A DNA stretch of 64,000 nt from Bordetella genomosp. 12 (GTDB lineage Bacteria > Pseudomonadota > Gammaproteobacteria > Burkholderiales > Burkholderiaceae_B), in NCBI RefSeq assembly GCF_002261355.1, contig NZ_NEVU01000002.1, positions 1,302,001-1,366,000 on the forward strand, given 5' to 3'. A program made the position numbers and the translations under genes. The notes beneath the pieces are model-generated. The model was not told where the DNA came from. It was given only the letters and a program-made list of their open reading frames with translations, and did not search any database. This document shows positions 24,717 to 33,518 of this stretch, in pieces. Numbering within the stretch: position 1 is the stretch's first letter; each line of letters begins with the position of its first letter.

Positions 24717-25976
24717 ATGACGATCCCTGCCTTGCCTGCCCTTAACGCCGACCGCCTCTGGTCGCGCGTCGACACCCTTTCGCGCATGACCCTGCCCGGC
24801 CAGCCCTGGACGCGCCGCGCGTTCACGCCGCTGTTCGATCAGGCGCGCGCCTGGCTGCGGGCCGAATTCGAAGCCGCCGGCCTGACCTGCCGGATCGATG
24901 CCGCCGGCAATCTGGTGGGCCGCCTCGAAGGCCGCGATGCGGCGAAAAAGCCGCTGGTGACCGGCTCGCATTGCGACACCGTGCTCGAGGGCGGGCGCTT
25001 TGACGGCATCATCGGCGTGCTGGCTGGCATCGAGGTTGCCCATACGCTGAAAGACCATGGCCTGACGCTGGATCACCCCTTCGAAGTGATCGACTTCCTT
25101 TCCGAAGAACCCAGTGACTACGGTATTTCCTGTGTCGGCAGCCGCGCCATCAGCGGCCACCTGAGCGCCGAGATGCTGGCTGCGTGCAATCCCGAAGGCG
25201 AGACCCTGGCGCAAGGCATCCGCCGCGCGGGCGGCCGGCCGGAAGCACTGACCCGCGCCCTGCGCGGCCCAGGCGACACCGCGGCCTTCGTGGAGCTGCA
25301 TATCGAGCAAGGGCCAGTCCTGGAGACACGCGGCCTGCCCATCGGCGTGGTCAGCAGTATTGTGGGCATCCGCCGCTCGCGCATCGTCGTTCAGGGCCAG
25401 CCCGACCACGCCGGCACCACACCCATGGATATCCGCCGCGACGCGCTGGTCGGCGCGGCGCGCATCATCGATGCCGCGCACCGCCGCGCCAGCGAACTGG
25501 CCGGCAACCCGCACTATGTGGTGGCCACCGTCGGCCGGCTCACGCTCACCCCCAACGCCGCCAACGCCGTGCCGGGCCGGGTCGAACTGACGCTGGAAGT
25601 TCGCAGCGACAGCAATGCCATCCTGGACCGCTTCACGCCCGACGTTCTGCAGGACGTCGCGGCCGGGCTGGCTGCCTTGCGCCTGACCCTGCAGGCCGAG
25701 CCGCTCTCCCGTGCCGAACCGACCGATTGCGCGCCTGTGGTCATGGAGGCCGTGCGTCGGGCCGCCGGCAGCCTGGGCTATGCCTGCATGACGCTGCCCA
25801 GCGGGGCGGGCCACGACGCCATGTATATGGCGCCTTCCGGTCCCATGGGGATGATTTTCATCCCCTGCCTGGGCGGCCGCAGCCATTGCCCCGAAGAATG
25901 GATCACGCCGGCGCAATTGCTCGACGGCACGCGCGTGCTCTATCAAACCCTGCTCGAACTCGACACACTCCCCTGA
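24717..25976 (+). CDS. M20-family Zn amidohydrolase (carbamoylase/allantoate type)
   Basis: A 419-residue metallohydrolase of the amidase/hydantoinase/carbamoylase branch of M20. The two-metal ligands are visible: His85 in GSHCD, Asp96 in GGRFDG, Glu130/Glu131 in SEEPSDYG, a His in VELHIEQGPVLE and the C-terminal SHCPEEW histidine. The dimerisation-domain substrate motif GQPDHAGTTPM is intact. Related enzymes hydrolyse N-carbamoyl amino acids, allantoate or ureidoglycolate; no hydantoinase or purine gene lies nearby to choose among them. ATG 24717 is preferred over an upstream extension without homology. Followed closely by the thioredoxin-like and DMT genes. Confidence 0.88.
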   Translation: MTIPALPALNADRLWSRVDTLSRMTLPGQPWTRRAFTPLFDQARAWLRAEFEAAGLTCRIDAAGNLVGRLEGRDAAKKPLVTGSHCDTVLEGGRFDGIIGVLAGIEVAHTLKDHGLTLDHPFEVIDFLSEEPSDYGISCVGSRAISGHLSAEMLAACNPEGETLAQGIRRAGGRPEALTRALRGPGDTAAFVELHIEQGPVLETRGLPIGVVSSIVGIRRSRIVVQGQPDHAGTTPMDIRRDALVGAARIIDAAHRRASELAGNPHYVVATVGRLTLTPNAANAVPGRVELTLEVRSDSNAILDRFTPDVLQDVAAGLAALRLTLQAEPLSRAEPTDCAPVVMEAVRRAAGSLGYACMTLPSGAGHDAMYMAPSGPMGMIFIPCLGGRSHCPEEWITPAQLLDGTRVLYQTLLELDTLP

Positions 25977-25980
25977 TCCC

Positions 25981-26316
25981 ATGGACCAGATCGATATCGA
26001 CGACGGCACCGCCGACCGCCACCTGCTCGACGCTTCCGGCATCTCGCTGGTCGTTTTTCATAGCCTCAGCTGCGCGAACTGCCGCGTGGCGCGCGAGCGC
26101 CTGCCGGGGTTCGAGCTGCCCGCAGAACGCATTTTCTGGGTAGACGCCGGGCGCAATGGCGGCCTGGTCGAGCGCTACGAAGTCTTTCATCTGCCGGCCA
26201 TTCATGTCGTGCGCGACGGCACCTACTATGGCCCGATCAGCGCGCAATTGGCCGATTGGGATCTGCGCCAGCAGATCGCCCAGGCGCTGGACAACCACCC
26301 GGCCGAGCTGCCGTGA
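25981..26316 (+). CDS. Thioredoxin-like protein
   Basis: A 111-residue cytoplasmic protein with a thioredoxin fold. It has a redox pair Cys31/Cys34 in SLSCANCRVARE (CANC instead of the classic CGPC), and a cis-proline segment FHLPAIHVVRDG about 45 residues later. The CxxC dipeptide Ala-Asn is unusual and suggests a specialised reductase or a non-standard redox potential. It begins 4 bases after the amidase stop and overlaps the DMT transporter gene (GTGA), making a tight three-gene operon. What it reduces is unknown. Confidence 0.82.
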   Translation: MDQIDIDDGTADRHLLDASGISLVVFHSLSCANCRVARERLPGFELPAERIFWVDAGRNGGLVERYEVFHLPAIHVVRDGTYYGPISAQLADWDLRQQIAQALDNHPAELP

Positions 26317-27242
26317 CGCCCACCCGCCGGCCGCTCGACGGCTTTGCCACCGGCACCATGCTGGCGCTCTGTCTGTGCTGGGCCACCCAGCAGATCGCCA
26401 TCAAGGCGGTCGCCGCCGATATCGCGCCGCTTTTGCAGATCGGCCTGCGTTCGGCCTTCGCCGCCGTCGTGCTGGGCCTGGTGGTGCTGCGCACCCAAGG
26501 GGCCCGTTTCTGGCGTGACGGCAGCGTTCGCGCCGGATTGGGCGTGGGCGTGCTCTTTGCGCTGGAGTTCGTTTTCGTGGCGCTAGGTCTGCACTACACG
26601 ACGGCCTCCCATATGGCCGTGTTTCTCTACACCTCGCCGATATTCGCCGCGCTGGGGCTGCATGCCTGGGTGCCGGGCGAGCGTCTCAAGCCGCTGCAAT
26701 GGCTGGGTGTGGCGCTGGCTTTTGTCGGCATCGCCGTGGCGTTTCTGGGCAACCGCCCCGGCAGCGAGCAGGCGCCGAACGTGCTGCTGGGCGACTTGTT
26801 GGGCATTCTGGCCGGAGCGGCCTGGGGCATGACCACGGTCGGCATCCGCGCCAGCCGGCTCTCAGAGGCACCTGCCTCCAAGACCCTGTTCTACCAAATG
26901 GTATGTGCCGCGGTAGTGCTGCCTTTGCTGCACGGCCTGATGGGCGGGGCCGCGCCCACCTGGACCGCCCCCGCCCTTTACAGCCTGCTGTTCCAATGCG
27001 TGGTGGTCGCGCTTTTCAGTTACCTGGTGTGGTTCTGGCTGTTGCGCCGCTATCTGGCCACCCGCCTGTCGATGCTGTCTTTCCTCACCCCGCTGTTTGG
27101 CGTGGGGCTGGGCGTGGTCCTGCTCGATGAGCCGCTGGACGGCCATTTCGTCGCCGGCGCGGTGCTGGTGCTGGCGGGCATCCTGCTGGTGAGCGCCGCC
27201 GGTACGCTGCAAGCCTGGTGGCTGCGCCGCCAGGCCCGCTGA
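26313..27242 (+). CDS. DMT-family (EamA) transporter
   Basis: A 309-residue protein with ten membrane helices arranged as two EamA repeats (about residues 15-145 and 160-300), typical of drug/metabolite exporters such as RhaT/YdcZ relatives and amino-acid efflux proteins. The motif ALGLHYTTASHMAVFLYTSPIFAALG in repeat 1 and the LLDEPLDGHFVAGAVLVLAGILLV end of repeat 2 are diagnostic. Translation starts at GTG 26313, overlapping the thioredoxin-like stop. Since it is coupled to an amidohydrolase gene, export of an amino acid or its derivative is a reasonable guess only. Confidence 0.88.
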   Translation: MTPTRRPLDGFATGTMLALCLCWATQQIAIKAVAADIAPLLQIGLRSAFAAVVLGLVVLRTQGARFWRDGSVRAGLGVGVLFALEFVFVALGLHYTTASHMAVFLYTSPIFAALGLHAWVPGERLKPLQWLGVALAFVGIAVAFLGNRPGSEQAPNVLLGDLLGILAGAAWGMTTVGIRASRLSEAPASKTLFYQMVCAAVVLPLLHGLMGGAAPTWTAPALYSLLFQCVVVALFSYLVWFWLLRRYLATRLSMLSFLTPLFGVGLGVVLLDEPLDGHFVAGAVLVLAGILLVSAAGTLQAWWLRRQAR

Positions 27243-27247
27243 ACGGC

Positions 27248-27961
27248 TCAGCCCGGCTCGCCGCGCAGGTCCTGCAGGCGGCGACGCTGGCGGCCCTGGG
27301 CGTCGAAATTTTCCGGCGCCAGCCAGCGCTCGAAGGCGGCCCGCCGCGACGGCCACTCCGAGTCGGTGACGGAAAACCAGGCGGTGTCGCGCGTGCGGCC
27401 CTTGTACACCACCGCCTGGCGGAATATCCCCTCAAACTGAAAGCCCAGGCGGGCGGCCGTCTGCTGCGACGGCGCATTCAGGTGGTCGCACTTCCACTCG
27501 TAACGCCGGTAGCCTAGCTCCTCGAACGCGCGCCGCATGAACAAAAATTGCGCCTCGGTGGAAATCGGCGTGCGCTTGAGCGCCGGCGAGAACGTCACGC
27601 TGCCGACTTCGATCACGCCATTGCCCGGATCGATACGCATATAGGCCAGCGTGCCGACGGCCCGGCCGCTGGCGCGATCGATGACGGCAAAATGCAGCGG
27701 ATCCTCGCTACGCTCGGCCTGTTCGCAATAAGCGCGATAGCTCTGCTCCGAGTCAAACGGGCCGACGGTCAGGTAGGTCCAGTCACGGCCATCGGGCGCC
27801 GCGCTGTAGGCCGCGAACAGATCCGCCGCATGACGCCGGGCATCCAGCGGCTCCAGGCGGCAGAAGCGGCCTTCGAGGGCCGTGCGCGGCGGACGGGGCC
27901 GCGCGCTCCAGTCAGGCAAAGACTCGCCGACCGGTTGGTCGAAGGCATTGAGCAAGGCCAT
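27248..27961 (-). CDS. GNAT-family N-acetyltransferase (RimJ/RimL-like)
   Basis: A 237-residue acetyltransferase of the RimJ/RimL subgroup, somewhat longer than RimL. The pattern is LEPLDARRHAADLFAAY near residue 40, GTLAYMRIDPGNGVIEVGSVTFSPALKRTPISTEAQFL as the acetyl-CoA-binding core, and LNAPSQQTAARLGFQFEGIFRQAVVYKGRTRD as the C-terminal family block. It transfers acetyl groups to an amine, possibly a protein N terminus or a toxic small molecule. Minus strand, divergent from the MocR regulator gene with about 100 bases between them. An alternative ATG lies at 27973. Confidence 0.85.
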   Translation of the reverse strand: MALLNAFDQPVGESLPDWSARPRPPRTALEGRFCRLEPLDARRHAADLFAAYSAAPDGRDWTYLTVGPFDSEQSYRAYCEQAERSEDPLHFAVIDRASGRAVGTLAYMRIDPGNGVIEVGSVTFSPALKRTPISTEAQFLFMRRAFEELGYRRYEWKCDHLNAPSQQTAARLGFQFEGIFRQAVVYKGRTRDTAWFSVTDSEWPSRRAAFERWLAPENFDAQGRQRRRLQDLRGEPG

Positions 27962-28009
27962 ACAGATCTCCACGCAGCAAGGTTGGGAAGCCGTACTCTA
28001 GAACGATTC

Positions 28010-28055
28010 GTGGCATTATAGAAAGCACCAGCTAAAAGTATTTTCTTAGTGCCAC
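28010..28055. promoter_or_regulatory. Spaced inverted repeat between GNAT and MocR genes
   Basis: GTGGCA (28010-28015) and TGCCAC (28050-28055) are inverted copies 34 bases apart, flanking an AT-rich core with TTATAG. They lie just upstream of the MocR start in the divergent gap. MocR/PdxR regulators often bind two spaced sites, so this is a candidate operator. It is only six bases per arm. Confidence 0.3.
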
Positions 28056-28064
28056 CGGTTTGCC

Positions 28065-29522
28065 ATGGAAGACACCCTCACCCGCCTCGTCCTGTTGGAT
28101 GCGCCCTTGTCGCCGGGTGCCGTGCCCCTGCAGCGCCAACTGCTGCACCGCTTGAAAACGGCCATCCTGGAAGGACGCCTGGCCCCCGGCACCCGCCTGC
28201 CCGCCTCGCGCAGCCTGGCCGAAGCGCTGTCGATCTCGCGCAACACCGTCTCCATCGCCTATGAACATCTGGCTGCCGAAGGCTATGTGCAGGCCGATCG
28301 ACAGGGCACGCGCGTGGCCACGCTCACGCGCCAGCGCCGGCCCGCCACGGCCGGCCAGTCCGCCGGCCCCGTGCGCGTGGCGCGCCGGCTGGAGCGTCTG
28401 GTGAGCACGCCGCGCGGCACCGGGCCTTACCTGGCCTTGCGGCCCGGCCAGCCCGCCCTGGCGCACTTTCCGGCCGCGGCCTGGCGCCGCGCGCTGGACC
28501 GCGCCATGCGCCATGGCGGCGGCGAGTCGCTGGCCTATGGCGAACCGGCCGGCGAACCCGGGCTGCGCGCCGCCATCGCGCGGTATCTGGGCGTGGCGCG
28601 GGGCGTGCATTGTCTGCCTGAGCAGGTGGTCATCACCGAGGGCACGCAGGAGGCGCTGGCGCTGAGCGTGCGCCTGCTGGCCGACCCGGGCGACATCGCC
28701 TGGGTGGAAGACCCGGGTTATCGCGGCGCGCGCACCGCGTTCTTTGCCGGCGACCTGGACGTGCGGCCCAAACCCGTGGATGCCGACGGCCTGCGCCTGA
28801 GCACGCAAGATTGGGCCGACGCGCCGCCACGCCTGATCTACCTGACGCCCTCGCACCAATATCCCACCGGCGGCGTGATGCCGGCGGCACGCCGCCTGGA
28901 CCTGATTGCCCAGGCCCGGCAGCATCAGGCCTGGATCATCGAAGACGATTACGACAGTGAGTTCCGTCATCACGGCGAACCCATCGCGGCGATGCAGGGC
29001 ATGGCGCCCCAGGCGCCCGTGCTCTATATCGGCAGCTTCAGCAAAACCATGTTCCCGTCGCTGCGTATCGGCTTCGTGGTCCTGCCCGAATGCCTGGTCG
29101 AGGCCACCCGCGTAGCCGTGGCCGAACTGCTGCGCGGCGGCCATCGCTATGAGCAACTGGCCCTGGCCGATTTCATCGAAAGCGGCGAGTTCAGCCGCCA
29201 TCTGGGGCGCATGCGACGCCTGTACCGCGAACGTCAGCAGGCGCTGCGCGCCGCGCTCACCCGCAACCTGGATATCGAGCACACCGTAGAAGGCGGTCAG
29301 TGCGGTCTGCATCTGACGGTGCGCTTGCCCGCCGGCTATGACGACCGGCGCATCGCCAGCCTCGCCCCCGCGCACGGCATGCAGCCGCAGGCCCTGTCCA
29401 GCTTTGCGCTGGCCGCTTCAGACACCGGGCTGGTGCTGGGCTACGGCAACACCGCGGCCGATCTGTTCGATCCCTTGACGCGGCGCCTGGCCCGCCTGGC
29501 CGCTCAAGCCGGGCCCCGCTAA
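28065..29522 (+). CDS. MocR/PdxR-type GntR-aminotransferase fusion regulator
   Basis: A 485-residue regulator with an N-terminal GntR winged helix (about residues 20-90; GTRLPASRSLAEALSISRNTVSIAYEHLAAEGYV) joined to a fold-type I aminotransferase domain (about 120-480). The PLP lysine is visible in SFSKTMFPSLRIGF (Lys327), with EDDYDSEFR upstream. MocR proteins use PLP or an aminated ligand as signal to control a neighbouring gene. The nearest divergent gene is the acetyltransferase, a plausible target. PdxR itself controls pyridoxal synthesis genes, which are not present here. Confidence 0.92.
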   Translation: MEDTLTRLVLLDAPLSPGAVPLQRQLLHRLKTAILEGRLAPGTRLPASRSLAEALSISRNTVSIAYEHLAAEGYVQADRQGTRVATLTRQRRPATAGQSAGPVRVARRLERLVSTPRGTGPYLALRPGQPALAHFPAAAWRRALDRAMRHGGGESLAYGEPAGEPGLRAAIARYLGVARGVHCLPEQVVITEGTQEALALSVRLLADPGDIAWVEDPGYRGARTAFFAGDLDVRPKPVDADGLRLSTQDWADAPPRLIYLTPSHQYPTGGVMPAARRLDLIAQARQHQAWIIEDDYDSEFRHHGEPIAAMQGMAPQAPVLYIGSFSKTMFPSLRIGFVVLPECLVEATRVAVAELLRGGHRYEQLALADFIESGEFSRHLGRMRRLYRERQQALRAALTRNLDIEHTVEGGQCGLHLTVRLPAGYDDRRIASLAPAHGMQPQALSSFALAASDTGLVLGYGNTAADLFDPLTRRLARLAAQAGPR

Positions 29523-29815
29523 CCGGTCAGGGCGCCCAATAGCAGCGCGCACAAGAGCAGCCAGAAAATACCGCTCAGGAAGGAGCGGCGCGCGAAAGCC
29601 TTGATCCCGGCCCAGAGCATCAGCAGGCCGATCAGCAATAACGCGAAATTCATGACATTCGGGCTCATGCCCAACGCCGCGGCCATGCCCGAGAAAAACT
29701 CGCCCAGCGCGCCGAAAAAGCCGCCGAACAACCAGCGCAGCGCCTCGGCCACCCATTTGATACCCTGCCCCAAGGCAGCGCCCGCACTGCCAAAAAACCC
29801 CGTTTCCGCTTGCAT
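29519..29815 (-). CDS. Small membrane protein (hypothetical)
   Basis: A 98-residue protein of unknown function. Residues 1-50 are Gly/Ala/Phe-rich and may form an amphipathic segment (ALRWLFGGFFGALGEFF). Two hydrophobic helices follow at about 53-70 and 78-97. It has no signal peptide motif and I recognise no family. It overlaps the MocR stop by 4 bases on the opposite strand and is divergent from gor. A real gene is likely because the hydrophobic pattern is coherent and no other frame in the region is convincing. Confidence 0.6.
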   Translation of the reverse strand: MQAETGFFGSAGAALGQGIKWVAEALRWLFGGFFGALGEFFSGMAAALGMSPNVMNFALLLIGLLMLWAGIKAFARRSFLSGIFWLLLCALLLGALTG

Positions 29816-29945
29816 GACACCTCGACTGTCCCTTTTGCATGGTTATATCCCATTTGGACGGCGGGGCTTGATGCGGCCCGCCCCCGGAACGATGTTTAAT
29901 AGCAGTCATCGTCGGTGGCAGCCGACCTCGCAATAAGGATTACTC

Positions 29946-31304
29946 ATGGCTTTCGATTTCGACCTCTATGTCATCGGCGCGGGCTCGGGCGGCGTTCGGG
30001 CGGCACGGTTTGCCGCCGGGTTTGGCGCGCGCGTGGCGGTGGCGGAGAGCCGCTACCTGGGCGGCACCTGCGTCAACGTGGGGTGCGTGCCCAAGAAACT
30101 GCTCGTCTATGGCGCGCATTTCAGCGAAGAGTTCGAGCAGGCCAGCGGTTTTGGCTGGACGCCCGGCCACCCCGGGTTTGACTGGCACACCCTGATCCAG
30201 AACAAAAACCGCGAAATCGAACGCCTCAATGGCATTTACCGCAACCTGCTGGTCAATAGCGGCGTCACCCTGCACGAAGGGCACGCCCGCATCGTTGACC
30301 CGCACACGGTCGAAATCAACGGCCAGCGCCATAGCGCCGAACGCATCCTGATCGCCACCGGCGGCTGGCCCTTCGTGCCGGACATCCCCGGCAAGGAACT
30401 CGCCATCACGTCCAACGAGGCCTTCTTTCTGAAGAAACTGCCGCGCCGCGTGCTGGTGGTCGGCGGCGGCTATATCGCCGTCGAATTCGCATCCATCTTC
30501 AATGGTCTGGGCGCCGACACCACGCTGGCCTACCGGCGGGAGCTCTTTCTGCGCGGCTTCGACCAGAGCGTGCGCGAACATCTGCGCGACGAACTGCAGA
30601 AAAAAGGCATGACGCTGCGCTTTAACAGCGACATCGCCCGCATCGACAAGCTGCCCGACGGCACGCTGGCCGCGACCCTGCTCGACGGCACGGTGCTCGA
30701 AACCGATTGCGTGTTCTATGCGACCGGCCGCCGCGCCATGCTCGATAACCTGGGCCTGGAAAATACCGGCGTCAAACTCAACGAACAGGGTTATATCGAA
30801 GTCAATGACCTGTTCGAAACCAGCGAACCTTCGATTCTGGCGCTGGGCGATGTGATCGGCCGCGTGCCGCTCACGCCCGTGGCCCTGGCCGAAGGCATGG
30901 CCATCGCCCGCCGTCTCTTCCGCCCCGAAGAGTACCGCCCGGTGGACTACGACCTCATCCCCACCGCCGTGTTCAGCCTGCCCAATATCGGCACCGTCGG
31001 GCTGACCACCGAGCAAGCCCTCAAACGCGGGCACCGCGTCAAACGCTTCGAAAGCCGCTTCCGCCCCATGAAGCTCACGCTGACGGACGTGCAGGAGCGC
31101 ACCCTGATGAAGCTGGTGGTCGATGCCGACACCGATCGGGTGCTGGGCTGCCACATGGTGGGTCCGGATGCCGGAGAGATCATGCAAGGGCTGGCCGTGG
31201 CCTTGAAAGCCGGCGCGACCAAACGCCTGTTCGACGAAACCATCGGCATCCACCCCACCGCCGCCGAAGAGTTCGTCACCATGCGCACGCCCGTGGCTGA
31301 CTGA
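29946..31304 (+). CDS. gor: Glutathione-disulfide reductase
   Basis: A 452-residue flavoprotein reducing GSSG with NADPH. The FAD motif [13 protein letters not shown] is at residues 9-21, the redox disulphide GGTCVNVGC (Cys42/Cys47) follows, the NADPH-binding [12 protein letters not shown] lies in the middle, and the catalytic His436-Glu441 pair in HPTAAEEF ends the dimer interface. The arginines of YRRE support NADPH rather than NADH. Normal length, a good aaggat ribosome site, single gene. Compared with dihydrolipoamide dehydrogenases, the [13 protein letters not shown] form and overall length point clearly to Gor. Confidence 0.94.
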   Translation: MAFDFDLYVIGAGSGGVRAARFAAGFGARVAVAESRYLGGTCVNVGCVPKKLLVYGAHFSEEFEQASGFGWTPGHPGFDWHTLIQNKNREIERLNGIYRNLLVNSGVTLHEGHARIVDPHTVEINGQRHSAERILIATGGWPFVPDIPGKELAITSNEAFFLKKLPRRVLVVGGGYIAVEFASIFNGLGADTTLAYRRELFLRGFDQSVREHLRDELQKKGMTLRFNSDIARIDKLPDGTLAATLLDGTVLETDCVFYATGRRAMLDNLGLENTGVKLNEQGYIEVNDLFETSEPSILALGDVIGRVPLTPVALAEGMAIARRLFRPEEYRPVDYDLIPTAVFSLPNIGTVGLTTEQALKRGHRVKRFESRFRPMKLTLTDVQERTLMKLVVDADTDRVLGCHMVGPDAGEIMQGLAVALKAGATKRLFDETIGIHPTAAEEFVTMRTPVAD

Positions 31305-31327
31305 GGCGCCGCCCAGCCTGGCGCCTC

Positions 31328-31349
31328 GCCCGGGCCTGACCTCCCGGGC
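31328..31349. terminator. Hairpin between gor and the DUF72 gene
   Basis: GCCCGGG (31328-31334) and CCCGGGC (31343-31349) pair perfectly over 7 bp with an eight-base loop, in the 52-base gap between converging genes. No T tract is present, so termination is only suggested by position. Confidence 0.35.
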
Positions 31350-31356
31350 GCCGGCC

Positions 31357-32157
31357 TCAGGGCTGAGCGAGGCGGCGCAGAAACTCCCTGGCGCCGGCCG
31401 GGGCCAGGGCCTTGTGCCCGTTGATGAAAAACACATACACCTCGCGCGGCGCGCCTGTTCCGATGTCTGGCAGCCGGCGCGGCAAGTCCGGGCTGCGCCC
31501 CGCCGCCCACTGCCGTGCGCAGCGCGCCCACGCCGCGAGCACCGCCGGCGCATACCCATGGCGGAATCGCGGATCTGCCGCCATCAGGCGCACATAGATC
31601 AGATCGGCGCAGGTGCTGTCGGTGATGGACACGAATCGCGGGCTGTCGGTCAACACGGTGGCCACGCCGTGCGCGCGCGCCCGGCGCAGATAATCGTCGC
31701 AGTCGAAACTGGGATGCCGGGCGTCGAGCACATGGTGCAGGCGCTGCCCCTGCAGGCGCGCCGGCAAGAGACCGAAAAAGGCTTCGATGTCTGCCGGGTC
31801 ATAGACTTTGCCCTCCGGCAGTTGCCACAACAAGGGCCCCAGGGCCGGGCCGAGACGGTCGATGCCGCTGTCCAGAAAGCGCCTGACCGAGTCACCGGCC
31901 TGGCTCAAGGCCTGGCGGTGAGTCGCGTAGCGCGGCGCCTTCAGGGCGAGTTTGAAGCCATCCGGCACCTGCGCGGCCCAGGCCGCGAAGGTCGAAGGCT
32001 TCTGGCTGCGGTAAAACGTCCCGTTGACCTCGATGGCGCTGAACTGCCGCGCGGCGAACGACAGCTCGCGCGCATGCGGCAGACCCGGCGGGTAAAACAC
32101 CCCGTCGCGCCAGGGCGGATAGGTCCAACCGCCGATGCCGGCCCGGATGGCAGTCAT
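31357..32157 (-). CDS. DUF72-family protein (YecE-like)
   Basis: A 266-residue TIM-barrel-like protein of the DUF72/YecE family: GIGGWTYPPWRDGVFYPPGLPHARELSFAARQFSAIEVNGTFYR at the N terminus is the family hallmark (a W-x-Y-x-x-W pattern then E-N-x-T-F-Y). Later come FKLALKAPRYATH and YVFFINGHKALAP. The function is unknown; members are often near DNA-repair or nuclease genes, but none is adjacent here. It converges on gor and is divergent from aroG. Confidence 0.88.
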   Translation of the reverse strand: MTAIRAGIGGWTYPPWRDGVFYPPGLPHARELSFAARQFSAIEVNGTFYRSQKPSTFAAWAAQVPDGFKLALKAPRYATHRQALSQAGDSVRRFLDSGIDRLGPALGPLLWQLPEGKVYDPADIEAFFGLLPARLQGQRLHHVLDARHPSFDCDDYLRRARAHGVATVLTDSPRFVSITDSTCADLIYVRLMAADPRFRHGYAPAVLAAWARCARQWAAGRSPDLPRRLPDIGTGAPREVYVFFINGHKALAPAGAREFLRRLAQP

Positions 32158-32327
32158 GTGCGCTCCTTATCGATGCGCTCCATGGTAGCGGGCGGACGCC
32201 ACAAGCATGTAAACGCCCGTAACACCCGACGCCAGGCCGGGGCGCGATGGGCCGCGCGCGGCGCCGGCGGCCGAGGTGCGATAATGGCCGTCTGACAAGG
32301 ACCACCGCTTGCGCACGGAGAAACGCT

Positions 32328-33446
32328 TTGACCCGCATTGATGACGCCATGCATGACCGGGAAGCCGGCCAGGCCGACTCCACCCAGAACACGACCCGTA
32401 ACGACGGCACGCGCATCGGCGCGGTGCGCCCGCTGATTTCCCCGGCCTTGCTGCTGGATGAGCTGCCCACCCCGGCGGCCGTCCAGGACCTGGTCGAGTC
32501 CAGCCGCAGTGACATCGCCGATGTGCTGCATGGCCGTGATGACCGCCTCATCGTCGTGGTGGGCCCCTGTTCCATTCATGATCATGACCAGGCCATGGCC
32601 TACGCCCGGCAGCTCAAAACGGCCGCCGATGCGCTCAAGGACGACCTGCTCATCGTCATGCGGGTGTATTTCGAGAAGCCGCGCACCACCGTCGGCTGGA
32701 AGGGTTTCATCAACGACCCGCGCCTGGATGGCAGCTTCCGCATCAACGAAGGCTTGCGCCGTGCGCGTTCGCTGCTGCTGGACATTTCCGGCCTGGGCCT
32801 GCCGATCGCCACCGAGTTTCTGGATTTGCTCAGCCCGCAGTTCATCGCCGATCTGATCGCCTGGGGCGCCATCGGGGCACGCACCACCGAGAGCCCCAGC
32901 CATCGCCAATTGGCTTCGGGCTTGAGCTGCCCGCTCGGCTTTAAAAATGGCACCGACGGTGGCGTACAGATCGCCGCCGACGCGATGGTGGCCGCCAGCG
33001 CCAGCCATGCTTTCATGGGCATGACCAAGATGGGCGTGGCCGCCATTTTCGAGACGCGCGGCAATATCGACACCCATGTCATCCTGCGCGGCGGCAAAAA
33101 TGGCAGTAATTTCGATGCGGCCAGCGTGCAGGCCTGCTGCGACGTATTGCGCAAAGCCGGCCTGCGCGAGCAGGTCATGATCGATTGCTCGCACGCCAAT
33201 TCGAACAAATCGCATGAGCGCCAGGTGGAAGTCGCGCGCGACATCGCCCAGCAGATCGCCGGCGGCGAGCAGCGCATCACCGGCTTGATGATAGAAAGCA
33301 ATCTGCAGCCTGGCCGGCAGGACCTCAAACCCGGCGTGCCGCTGGCCCATGGCGTCTCCATCACCGATGCCTGCCTGGGCTGGACGCAGACCGTGCCGGT
33401 GCTGGATGACCTGGCCCGCGCCGTGCGCGAACGGCGCACCCGCTGA
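32328..33446 (+). CDS. aroG: 3-deoxy-7-phosphoheptulonate (DAHP) synthase, class I
   Basis: A 372-residue enzyme joining PEP and erythrose-4-phosphate at the entry of aromatic amino-acid synthesis. Active-site and metal motifs are intact: GPCSIHDHDQAM, MRVYFEKPRTTVGWKG, GARTTESPSHRQLASGLS, ILRGG, and DCSHANSNK with the metal-binding histidine. The C-terminal SITDACLGW is typical of AroF/G/H. The start is probably TTG 32328 with ggag 7 bases upstream; ATG 32349 is the alternative. About 20 extra N-terminal residues compared with E. coli AroG. Which amino acid feeds back cannot be read reliably. Confidence 0.92.
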   Translation: MTRIDDAMHDREAGQADSTQNTTRNDGTRIGAVRPLISPALLLDELPTPAAVQDLVESSRSDIADVLHGRDDRLIVVVGPCSIHDHDQAMAYARQLKTAADALKDDLLIVMRVYFEKPRTTVGWKGFINDPRLDGSFRINEGLRRARSLLLDISGLGLPIATEFLDLLSPQFIADLIAWGAIGARTTESPSHRQLASGLSCPLGFKNGTDGGVQIAADAMVAASASHAFMGMTKMGVAAIFETRGNIDTHVILRGGKNGSNFDAASVQACCDVLRKAGLREQVMIDCSHANSNKSHERQVEVARDIAQQIAGGEQRITGLMIESNLQPGRQDLKPGVPLAHGVSITDACLGWTQTVPVLDDLARAVRERRTR

Positions 33447-33518
33447 GGACAGCCGTGCCGGTTGGCGCGTACTCTACTATGATGGAAGTTTCGTCCGCTT
33501 CCCGTCCTAGGAGTACTA

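Noticed and set aside
29940-31559. 539-residue minus-strand frame opposite gor
   Set aside because: Low-complexity His/Gln/Gly residues; gor has full motifs on the other strand.
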